This document shows positions 14,614 through 19,793 of a DNA stretch of 19,793 bases, in pieces. The notes under the pieces are model-generated. The model was not told the origin of the DNA. It saw only the letters and a list, made by a program, of their open reading frames with translations, and ran no database searches. A program made the translations under genes and the position numbers. Origin of the DNA: Bacillota bacterium (lineage in GTDB: Bacteria; Bacillota; Clostridia; Christensenellales; CAG-138). The stretch's first letter is position 1. The number at the start of each line of letters is the position of its first letter. Where the stretch lies: contig JAEXTB010000051.1 of assembly GCA_023453725.1 (NCBI GenBank), forward strand, positions 1-19,793, written 5' to 3'.

Positions 14614-15924
14614 TCACAGCTGGTTCACGACGCCCGTAAAGAGCACTTGTTCTCCGCCTTCCGCCGTCCAGCGGGTAAGCACGAACACAAAGGGTTTATC
14701 GCAAACCATAGTGAATGGCGCGGTGGGCGCTGGCAGTGACGTACGTTCCATAAGTTCCACCGTTACGGCGGCGGCGGTGGTGCCCTTCTCATCGACTTTA
14801 ATTGTCGCCTGATGCAGTCCTGTGCCGATAAAGGCATCCGTCTCCTCGACAAGGCCGGTCAGCTTGGGATTTGCGCGGTCCAGCAACGGCACGCCCAATG
14901 CCTCAAGCGCGTCGTTCAGCTGGAAGTCCGAGCTGAGGGAGAACCTGGGCAGCAACAGCTTCCCTGTGCTGGGCACGGTATTTGCTGCGATTTCAGCAAA
15001 CTGGTCCGCCGTCATATCTTGAAGCAGGGCATCCGCATCGCCATCCTTGGGCAGCAGGATATACATGTTGCTGCCGGTTTTAAACGAAAGGCTGACGGCC
15101 TGGAGCGCTTCATCCTCATAGTAGGGGATTGCGTCCCCTTCGCGCAGCATAAAGGGAACCGTGACATCTTCGTTCACGCCGTGAAACACCATATCCTGAG
15201 TCTGCTTTTCATCGAATTCCAAGGCCCAGCGGTCGCTGAAATAGATGGCGTTGGCAAGAGCGACAATGGTATCCTTCGGAATCTCCTTGACGATATCCGT
15301 AATCAGGCCGTTTGTGTGCTCGCTCGCCCAATCATTGATTGCCTTGATGGCTTCGGGGCTTTGCATATCCACATTCATGGCGGTGCCGCGGTAATAATCT
15401 AAAAATCGCTGCGCAAACTCTTTTTGGAGCGTGACCGATTGATCCACAAATACGGCGTTTGCAAGGGAAAGCGGGTTATATGTGCCGCCGCCTTCGTTTC
15501 CGGTGAGCTCATATAGCATACGGGAAACGGAGGAATTGAGTTCCTCCACGCTCATATCCGCTACGCCCAATGAAGTCAGCAGTTCGTTTAGCGCGCTTTG
15601 ATCGGTGGCATTTGCGAGAGCGGTGAGCGTCATCCAAACCGAGAATGGCGATACCACCATGTTCTCCCCTTTTTGATGCAGCTTCTGCGCAAGCGCAAAG
15701 CTGAACGCATTCACGCCCTTGCCCGCCGATTCTGAACCGGTGGTTTCATAATCCGGCGCAAGCAAAGGTTTTGCCGGTTCAAGCGCAGGCATGCGCAGTG
15801 GCTGCGCGCTCACCGGCGCGGCCGGTTCAGGCGTTGGTTCTGGCTGCTGTTTTGCCGCGCAGCCGAACGAGACCACCATGATGGCTGCAAGCAAAAACGC
15901 ACAAAACCGTTTTTTGTTGTTCAT
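14614..15924 (-). CDS. Serpin-family protease inhibitor, predicted lipoprotein
   Basis: This 436-residue protein starts with a lipoprotein signal (MNNKKRFCAFLLAAIMVVSF, then GC with C22; the lipobox SFGC is slightly unusual), followed by a Pro/Glu/Ala linker. The rest is a full serpin fold: NAFSFALAQKLHQKGENMVV near the start, NAIYFSDRWALEFDEKQTQD in the middle and PFVFVLT near the end. The reactive-loop hinge is VDEKGTTAAAVTV, matching the small-residue hinge of inhibitory serpins. Counting from E379 as P17, P1 is T395, with R394 and S396 beside it. Inhibitory serpins trap serine or cysteine proteases irreversibly. The ATG at 15924 has AGGAGG upstream; the frame stays open further upstream but is antisense to the next gene there. 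Confidence 0.93.
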   Translation of the reverse strand: MNNKKRFCAFLLAAIMVVSFGCAAKQQPEPTPEPAAPVSAQPLRMPALEPAKPLLAPDYETTGSESAGKGVNAFSFALAQKLHQKGENMVVSPFSVWMTLTALANATDQSALNELLTSLGVADMSVEELNSSVSRMLYELTGNEGGGTYNPLSLANAVFVDQSVTLQKEFAQRFLDYYRGTAMNVDMQSPEAIKAINDWASEHTNGLITDIVKEIPKDTIVALANAIYFSDRWALEFDEKQTQDMVFHGVNEDVTVPFMLREGDAIPYYEDEALQAVSLSFKTGSNMYILLPKDGDADALLQDMTADQFAEIAANTVPSTGKLLLPRFSLSSDFQLNDALEALGVPLLDRANPKLTGLVEETDAFIGTGLHQATIKVDEKGTTAAAVTVELMERTSLPAPTAPFTMVCDKPFVFVLTRWTAEGGEQVLFTGVVNQL

Positions 15925-16035
15925 GGGTATTTCCTCCTGTTTTTCTTGTTCCTGCAGCCGGGGCAGCGTGTTGTTTTGTTTGTACATCCCATATACGCAG
16001 TTCATGCCCTCGCGGTTGCAGTCTGCCCGCAAAAG

Positions 16036-16065
16036 TTTACAATTCATTTCGCATGGGCATACTAT
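16036..16065 (+). promoter_or_regulatory. Promoter of the small lipoprotein gene
   Basis: TTTACA (16036-16041) and TACTAT (16060-16065) are separated by 18 bases, giving a predicted start near 16072 and a 60-base leader. For the divergent serpin, only a weak candidate (TGCAAC, 18 bases, GTATAT) can be seen in 15925-16035, which I do not call. Confidence 0.5.
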
Positions 16066-16077
16066 TCCCGAATGACA

Positions 16078-16109
16078 GCGGGATAACCCGCAGCGTGCTA
16101 AACGCACGC
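16078..16109 (+). other. Two tandem small hairpins in the lipoprotein leader
   Basis: GCGGG-ATAA-CCCGC (16078-16091) is followed at once by GCGTGC-TAAAC-GCACGC (16093-16109), 8 bases before AAAGGAGG. Both are exact inverted repeats. They would sit in the 5' untranslated region and might affect stability or translation, but they match no riboswitch I recognise. Confidence 0.45.
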
Positions 16110-16131
16110 CAGTAATCAAAGGAGGAAAACC

Positions 16132-16695
16132 ATGAAACGCATTTTTTGCATTGGGCTTGTGCTGCTCCTCGTTCTTGCGGCCGGCTGTGCGCCGACGCCC
16201 GCTCCCTCGAATACAGCAAGCCCTCTGCCCGATCTGACCCCCGGTCTCTCCCCCAGCGCACTGCCTAGTGATGCAGGCGGTACCGGAACCGGCGGAAACA
16301 CGGGCGGCAATGGGACTGGCGAAATGGCGAGTGCCACCATTCCCAACTTTGCGGAAGGCACAGTTGTGGAAGAGAGCGATGTGCCGGATATCAAATCTGC
16401 GCTGCAGGCACAGTACCCCGGCGCAACCATCACGCGCATAACGCATGGCCTGCAGGGTACGCAGCAAGCTTATGTTGTTGAGTATACCGCGCAAGACGGC
16501 ACAATCGGAACGGCTTATATCCTGCCGAACGGCACTTTGCTGCCCGATGCAACCGGGGTTTCCCCCGGCACCTCTCCGGGTACATCTCCCGGTACCTCCC
16601 CTGGCACCTCCCCCGGCGCATCTTCTGGCGGAACGGGCGGCTCTACGGGTGGCAGCGGCACAACGGGCGGCTCTACGAGCGGTACGGGTGGTTAA
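16132..16695 (+). CDS. Small lipoprotein with PepSY-like core and repeat tail
   Basis: The 187-residue product begins with a clear lipoprotein signal peptide: MKRIFCIGLVLLLVLAAGC, lipobox LAAGC, C19. A Pro/Ser/Thr linker and a Gly/Thr-rich stretch lead to one folded-looking segment (about 80-140: VPDIKSALQAQYPGATITRI and AYVVEYTAQDGTIGTAYILP). This resembles a PepSY-type unit, but the match is weak. The tail is five tandem SPG(T/A) units (144-163) and then Gly/Ser/Thr repeats, like a flexible wall-spanning spacer. GGAGG precedes the ATG closely. It is divergent from the serpin gene and has its own terminator at 16707-16736. Function unknown; cell-surface exposure is likely. Confidence 0.75.
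   Translation: MKRIFCIGLVLLLVLAAGCAPTPAPSNTASPLPDLTPGLSPSALPSDAGGTGTGGNTGGNGTGEMASATIPNFAEGTVVEESDVPDIKSALQAQYPGATITRITHGLQGTQQAYVVEYTAQDGTIGTAYILPNGTLLPDATGVSPGTSPGTSPGTSPGTSPGASSGGTGGSTGGSGTTGGSTSGTGG
16561..16620 (+). repeat. Five tandem 12-base units encoding SPG(T/A)
   Basis: Positions 16561-16620 consist of five 12-base units of the form TCNCC(G/T)GGNNCN, each encoding Ser-Pro-Gly-Thr (the last Ser-Pro-Gly-Ala). Third positions differ between units, so the repeat is conserved better as protein than as DNA. It lies within the lipoprotein tail. Confidence 0.85.
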
Positions 16696-16706
16696 AGAAA
16701 CTATCA

Positions 16707-16736
16707 AAAAAAGCCTGCGAAAACGCAGGCTTTTTT
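16707..16736 (+). terminator. Terminator of the small lipoprotein gene
   Basis: The stem arms are AAAAAAGCCTGCG (16707-16719) and CGCAGGCTTTTTT (16724-16736), with an AAAA loop and a run of six T. It lies 11 bases after the stop codon. The A-run on the other side makes it bidirectional. Confidence 0.92.
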
Positions 16737-16741
16737 GTTAC

Positions 16742-16778
16742 AAAAAAGACCCGGACGGCAAACGCCGTCCGGGTCTTT
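16742..16778 (-). terminator. Terminator of the rplJ-rplL transcript
   Basis: A 15-bp stem, AAAGACCCGGACGGC (16745-16759) with GCCGTCCGGGTCTTT (16764-16778) and a four-base loop, ends on the minus strand in a T-run (complement of 16742-16747). It starts 14 bases after the rplL stop. It stands back to back with the lipoprotein terminator. Confidence 0.92.
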
Positions 16779-16792
16779 GCAAAGTACAAAAC

Positions 16793-17161
16793 TTATTTGA
16801 TTTCCACGGTTGCGCCAACTTCCTTGAACGCAGCGGCGATCTTCTCGCACTCTTCTTTGGAAGCGCCTTCCTTGAGGGGCTTGGGCGCGTTGTCTACGAG
16901 GTCTTTTGCTTCCTTGAGGCCAAGGCCGGTCAGCTCGCGCACAACCTTGATAACCTTGATCTTTTCGGGGCCGACATCCTTGAGGATGGCGTCGAACTCG
17001 GTCTTCTCTTCTACCACTTCGGCAGCTGCGGCGGGGCCGGCAACGGCAACGGCGGTAGCAGCGGCGGATACGCCAAATTCCTCTTCAAGCGCTTTTACGA
17101 GCTCGGAAAGCTCCAACACGGACATCGCCTTGATGTCGGCAATCAATTGCTCCTTATTCAT
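16793..17161 (-). CDS. rplL: 50S ribosomal protein L7/L12
   Basis: This is the multi-copy stalk protein that recruits translation GTPases. The 122-residue sequence has the N-terminal dimerisation helices (MNKEQLIADIKAMSVLELSE), an alanine-rich hinge (about 34-48) and the conserved C-terminal domain (KTEFDAILKDVGPEKIKVIK; TGLGLKEAKDLVDNAPKPLK). AAAGGAG lies upstream of the ATG at 17161. rplJ ends 45 bases upstream, so the two share the L10-leader transcript. A strong terminator follows directly, and rpoB is not next, unlike in most bacteria. Confidence 0.98.
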   Translation of the reverse strand: MNKEQLIADIKAMSVLELSELVKALEEEFGVSAAATAVAVAGPAAAAEVVEEKTEFDAILKDVGPEKIKVIKVVRELTGLGLKEAKDLVDNAPKPLKEGASKEECEKIAAAFKEVGATVEIK

Positions 17162-17206
17162 GGTACTTCTCCTTTATGTACTAAATGTTTTTGAGTTACG
17201 CGGCTG

Positions 17207-17731
17207 TTATTCCGCAGCGGGGGCTTCGGCGCCGCCGCCCTGTTTCTTTGCGATCTGGTCGAGCGCGATGGCGAGACCGGAAATGGGGGACATCATGCTG
17301 CCCAGCAAGCGGGCGATGAGCACTTCGCGGGAGGGCAGATCTGCGATGGCGTTGATGACATCCGCGTTTTCCACCTTGCCTTCCACGACGCCGCCCTTGA
17401 TGGCGCATTTCTTTGCCTTCTTGACGAAATCCTTGAGGATCTTGGCGGGGGCTACTGCGTCTTCATACGCGATTGCGAATGCGCTGGGCCCTTTCAAGAG
17501 TTCGTTGACAGATGCGTCGATCCCGGAAAGGTTTGCGGCGCGCTCAACGATACCGTTCTTGAGTACCAGGTAGTCAATACCTGCCTTACGCATTTCGTTA
17601 CGAAGTGCAGTGACCTCTCCCACTGTCAAGCCGCGGTAATCAAAAACGATCACGGACTTGGCCCTTTGGAGCTTTTCCTGTATTTCGGCGACCTTGGCAG
17701 CCTTCAACTCAATGTTTTGAACGTTTGCCAT
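17207..17731 (-). CDS. rplJ: 50S ribosomal protein L10
   Basis: L10 anchors L7/L12 dimers to 23S rRNA as the base of the ribosomal stalk and, with L12, represses its own mRNA through the leader. The 174-residue protein shows the family features: KAAKVAEIQEKLQRAKSVIV, DYRGLTVGEVTALRNEMRKA and GPSAFAIAYEDAVAPAKIL, with the C-terminal helix that binds L12. The ATG at 17731 is chosen for its AAGGAGG ribosome binding site and the standard MANVQ start; the open frame continues upstream into the leader RNA and is not coding there. Confidence 0.97.
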   Translation of the reverse strand: MANVQNIELKAAKVAEIQEKLQRAKSVIVFDYRGLTVGEVTALRNEMRKAGIDYLVLKNGIVERAANLSGIDASVNELLKGPSAFAIAYEDAVAPAKILKDFVKKAKKCAIKGGVVEGKVENADVINAIADLPSREVLIARLLGSMMSPISGLAIALDQIAKKQGGGAEAPAAE

Positions 17732-17792
17732 GGTTTCACCTCCTTCTTTTCCATACTGTATTGCTTTACCGGCAGAACCGGCCGACAACCAT

Positions 17793-17833
17793 AAAAAATG
17801 CGCTCTCTTTGCCAAATAGACAAGAGAGCGCAT
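17793..17833 (-). terminator. Attenuator hairpin in the L10 leader
   Basis: A 12-bp stem, ATGCGCTCTCTT with AAGAGAGCGCAT (17798-17809 and 17822-17833), is followed on the minus strand by TTTTTT. It lies 62 bases before the rplJ start and is the expected terminator of the L10 leader. Confidence 0.85.
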
Positions 17834-17919
17834 CAAAAAATGCTTTTTGCGGCTCACCTCGGCAGGAAATTAAGCGATTGCCCGCACCTGCTGTCTATGG
17901 CGAAAAAGAGATATTACCG
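17793..17919 (-). promoter_or_regulatory. Ribosomal protein L10 leader
   Basis: The minus-strand leader contains ACAGCAGGTGC and, 20 bases on, TCCTGCCGAGGTGAGCC, the paired conserved segments of the L10 leader family found before rplJ in Firmicutes. A U-tailed hairpin follows (see 17793-17833). In this family the L10-L12 complex binds the leader and lowers rplJL expression. Position (directly before rplJ, behind its own promoter) and motif both agree. Confidence 0.9.
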
Positions 17920-17925
17920 GAACGG

Positions 17926-17955
17926 AGTATATCACAGCTCCAGTATTTTTGTCAA
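17926..17955 (-). promoter_or_regulatory. Strong promoter for rplJ-rplL
   Basis: A consensus TTGACA (17950-17955), an 18-base spacer and TATACT (17926-17931) with a TGA extended -10 lie on the minus strand. The -35 box starts 10 bases after the rplA stop. The predicted start near 17919 includes the complete L10 leader. It is the best sigma-A match in the window. Confidence 0.9.
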
Positions 17956-17965
17956 CGCTTCAAGT

Positions 17966-18658
17966 TTAGCTAAAGCGCAGCGGGTTGAACTTGACGCCAG
18001 GGCCCATTGTGGAGGACAGCACTACGCTCTTGAGGTAGGTGCCCTTCGCGGCGGACGGCTTGGCCTTGATGATTGCTTCCATCAGCGTGTTGACGTTTTC
18101 CTCAAGCTTTTCTGCGCCAAAGGAAGCCTTGCCGACGGGGCAGTGTACGATGTTGGTCTTATCCAAACGATATTCAACCTTACCGGCCTTGATCTCCTTG
18201 ACAGCCTTGGCGACATCCATGGTGACGGTGCCGCTCTTGGGGTTCGGCATGAGGCCCTTGGGACCGAGCACGCGGCCGATACGGCCGACGAGACCCATCA
18301 TATCCGGTGTGGCGACGCAAACGTCAAAGCCGAACCAGTTTTCCGTCTGGATCTTCTTGACGAGGTCTTCATCACCTACGAAATCCGCACCGGCTTCGAG
18401 CGCTTCACGCGCTTTGTCGGCCTTGGCGAATACGAGGACGCGCACGGTCTTGCCCGTGCCGTGCGGCAGAACAACCGCACCGCGAACCTGCTGGTCCGCA
18501 TGGCGGGAGTCAACGCCCAAACGAACGTGCACTTCAACGGATTCGTCGAACTTGGCTTTTGCGGTCTGCAGCAAAAGATCCAGGCCTTCACGCGTATCGT
18601 ACTGCTTGGCGGAGTCGATCAGTTTTTTGCTTTCGAGGTATTTCTTACCGTGCTTCAT
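17966..18658 (-). CDS. rplA: 50S ribosomal protein L1
   Basis: L1 forms the mobile L1 stalk near the ribosomal E site and in many bacteria represses the rplKA mRNA. The 230-residue sequence is full length, with VRLGVDSRHADQQVRGAVVL, FDVCVATPDMMGLVGRIGRV and LGPKGLMPNPKSGTVTMDVA, the family signature. It begins MKHGKKYLESKKL, slightly shorter than the usual lysine-rich start. GGAGGAG precedes the ATG. It lies 16 bases after rplK in the same operon. Confidence 0.98.
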   Translation of the reverse strand: MKHGKKYLESKKLIDSAKQYDTREGLDLLLQTAKAKFDESVEVHVRLGVDSRHADQQVRGAVVLPHGTGKTVRVLVFAKADKAREALEAGADFVGDEDLVKKIQTENWFGFDVCVATPDMMGLVGRIGRVLGPKGLMPNPKSGTVTMDVAKAVKEIKAGKVEYRLDKTNIVHCPVGKASFGAEKLEENVNTLMEAIIKAKPSAAKGTYLKSVVLSSTMGPGVKFNPLRFS

Positions 18659-18674
18659 AACTACTCCTCCCCTC

Positions 18675-19100
18675 TTAGTCGCTCACCACGACGCCCATGC
18701 TGCGCGCCGTGCCAGCTACCATGCTCATGGCGGCCTCTACGCTTGCCGCGTTGAGGTCCGGCATTTTCAGCTCGGCAATTTCCTTGACCTGCGCCTTGGT
18801 GATGGTGGCGACCTTGGTCTTGTTGGGAACGCCGGAGCCGCTCTCGATGCCTACGGCCTTCTTAATGAGAACCGCAGCGGGAGGGGTCTTGGTGATGAAG
18901 GTGAAGGAACGGTCCGCATACACGGTGATGACGATGGGGATGATAAGACCCACCTGTTTTGCGGTGCGCTCGTTGAACTCCTTGCAGAAGCCCATGATGT
19001 TGACGCCGTGCTGGCCCAGAGCGGGGCCTACCGGCGGTGCCGGCGTCGCTTTGCCGGCGGGGATTTGAAGCTTCACATAGCCTGTGATCTTCTTTGCCAT
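18675..19100 (-). CDS. rplK: 50S ribosomal protein L11
   Basis: L11 binds the GTPase-associated region of 23S rRNA and is needed for RelA activation and thiopeptide action. The 141-residue protein has the proline-rich N-terminus (PAGKATPAPPVGPALGQHGV, about 14-33), NIMGFCKEFNERT and the C-terminal rRNA-binding domain ending in GTARSMGVVV. GTAGGAGG precedes the ATG at 19100. It is the first gene of the rplK-rplA pair, 111 bases after nusG. Confidence 0.98.
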   Translation of the reverse strand: MAKKITGYVKLQIPAGKATPAPPVGPALGQHGVNIMGFCKEFNERTAKQVGLIIPIVITVYADRSFTFITKTPPAAVLIKKAVGIESGSGVPNKTKVATITKAQVKEIAELKMPDLNAASVEAAMSMVAGTARSMGVVVSD

Positions 19101-19171
19101 TGCAGTTTCCTCCTACTAAAAATTTTTGTAGTGCGTGGTAAACGGGGTGCCGCCCCCTCCCACTTTATATC

Positions 19172-19193
19172 AAAAAATCCCAAAGGATCTTTT
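19172..19193 (-). terminator. Weak hairpin with U-tail after nusG
   Basis: On the minus strand AAAAGATCC and GGATTTTTT pair (9 bp with one G-U, four-base loop), ending in six T, 18 bases after the nusG stop. The stem is AT-rich with only two G-C pairs, so at most partial termination is expected before rplK. I see no clear promoter between it and rplK. Confidence 0.35.
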
Positions 19194-19211
19194 GAGCCTT
19201 GTTCTTTACCC

Positions 19212-19733
19212 TTAGAGCTTCTGAACCTGGATAAAGTCCAGCTCCACGGGCGTTTCGCGGCCGAACATGGAGACGGTGAGCTTGATCTTCTGGCGCTCGG
19301 CGTCAAGCGCTTCGACGCGGCCAATGAATTTTTCCAAAGGACCCGATACAACGCGCACGTTTTCGCCCACCTCGATATTGAGCACGATGGGGATACGTTC
19401 GACACCCATTGCCGTGACCTCTTCATCCGTAAGGGGGATGGGTTTGCTGCCCGGCCCTACGAAGCCCGTCACGCCGCGGGTGTTGCGCACGACATACCAC
19501 GTCTTATCGTTCATGATCATTTTGACCATGACGTAGCCGGGGTAGACCTTACGCTGCATCGTCTTCTTTTTGCCGTTCTTGCCGACCTCTATTGTGTCTT
19601 CCGTGGGATACTTGACCTCCAGGATCTGTTCCTGCAGGCCCATGTTCTCAACGGATTTCTCAAGGTCTTCTTTTACCTTGTTTTCGTAGCCGGAATAGGA
19701 ATGCACAACATACCACTTGGCTTCCTCACTCAT
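19212..19733 (-). CDS. nusG: Transcription termination/antitermination factor NusG
   Basis: NusG binds RNA polymerase and links it to Rho, the ribosome or pause sites. The 173-residue protein has an NGN domain (about 5-110: KWYVVHSYSGYENKVKEDLE; RKVYPGYVMVKM; WYVVRNTRGVTGFVG) and a C-terminal KOW domain (about 120-173: VGENVRVVSGPLEKFIGRVE). AAAGGAGG lies 10 bases upstream of the ATG at 19733. The rplK-rplA cluster follows. In most bacteria secE precedes it; the 60 bases left at the window edge (19734-19793) do not show a recognisable SecE end. Confidence 0.97.
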   Translation of the reverse strand: MSEEAKWYVVHSYSGYENKVKEDLEKSVENMGLQEQILEVKYPTEDTIEVGKNGKKKTMQRKVYPGYVMVKMIMNDKTWYVVRNTRGVTGFVGPGSKPIPLTDEEVTAMGVERIPIVLNIEVGENVRVVSGPLEKFIGRVEALDAERQKIKLTVSMFGRETPVELDFIQVQKL

Positions 19734-19793
19734 AATACTCCGGCCTCCTTTCCAAAAACATGCGCCAAAAAGCGGCGCTCCGTCGCTTTCAGC

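Noticed and set aside
16561..16690. CRISPR-like short repeats
   Set aside because: The 12-base units are in-frame codons of the lipoprotein tail with no spacers between them.
15925..16707. N-terminal extension of the serpin reading frame, rich in Arg/Ala
   Set aside because: The frame is open but runs antisense through the small lipoprotein gene and its terminator. The serpin has a signal peptide and AGGAGG at 15924, so the extension is chance.
17798..18754. 318-codon plus-strand open frame across the L10 leader and rplA
   Set aside because: It is antisense to rplA and to a structured leader RNA. Its composition follows the complement of ribosomal protein codons.
19744..19793. Possible end of secE at the right edge
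   Set aside because: One frame stays open into the nusG start, but the residues do not resemble a SecE C-terminus and the piece is too short to judge.

Overview
The window looks like a chromosomal segment of a Gram-positive anaerobe of the class Clostridia (Firmicutes/Bacillota), moderately GC-rich (roughly mid-50s % by eye). The evidence is the recF-remB-gyrB-gyrA order, strong AAGGAGG-type ribosome binding sites, a T-box leader on pheST, a Firmicutes-type L10 leader, and lipobox lipoproteins with no sign of an outer membrane. I cannot name the genus. Most of the window is housekeeping; the accessory part is about 12.0-16.7 kb.

Layout. 15-7744 (+): recF, remB (DUF370), gyrB, gyrA and a CCA-adding enzyme. 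Palindromic intergenic repeats lie on both sides of gyrA. 7745-8081: two hairpin terminators around a start-less reading frame. 8082-11889 (-): pheT and pheS behind a T-box leader and a good extended -10 promoter. 12061-12753 (+): a solitary beta-class DNA methyltransferase. 12765-14573 (-): an ECF-type sigma factor, a membrane-anchored putative anti-sigma protein and an ACT-domain protein, packed as one operon. 14614-15924 (-): a lipoprotein-anchored serpin. 16132-16695 (+): a small repeat-tailed lipoprotein, divergent from the serpin. 16742-19733 (-): nusG, rplK, rplA, then a separately promoted L10 leader with rplJ and rplL, ending at a strong terminator instead of running into rpoBC.

How the parts work together. 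The left block handles DNA topology and repair near what is usually the origin region. pheST is controlled by uncharged tRNA-Phe. The rplJL unit is set by L10 autoregulation. In the accessory block, the sigma/anti-sigma pair looks like a transmembrane signalling module, and the serpin and the small lipoprotein are probably displayed on the outer face of the membrane. Whether the sigma factor controls the serpin is inference from adjacency only. I found no CRISPR array, tRNA, rRNA, IS element or prophage gene. I see no clearly new multi-gene system; the serpin/sigma neighbourhood and the twin-hairpin repeats are the parts most worth a second look.
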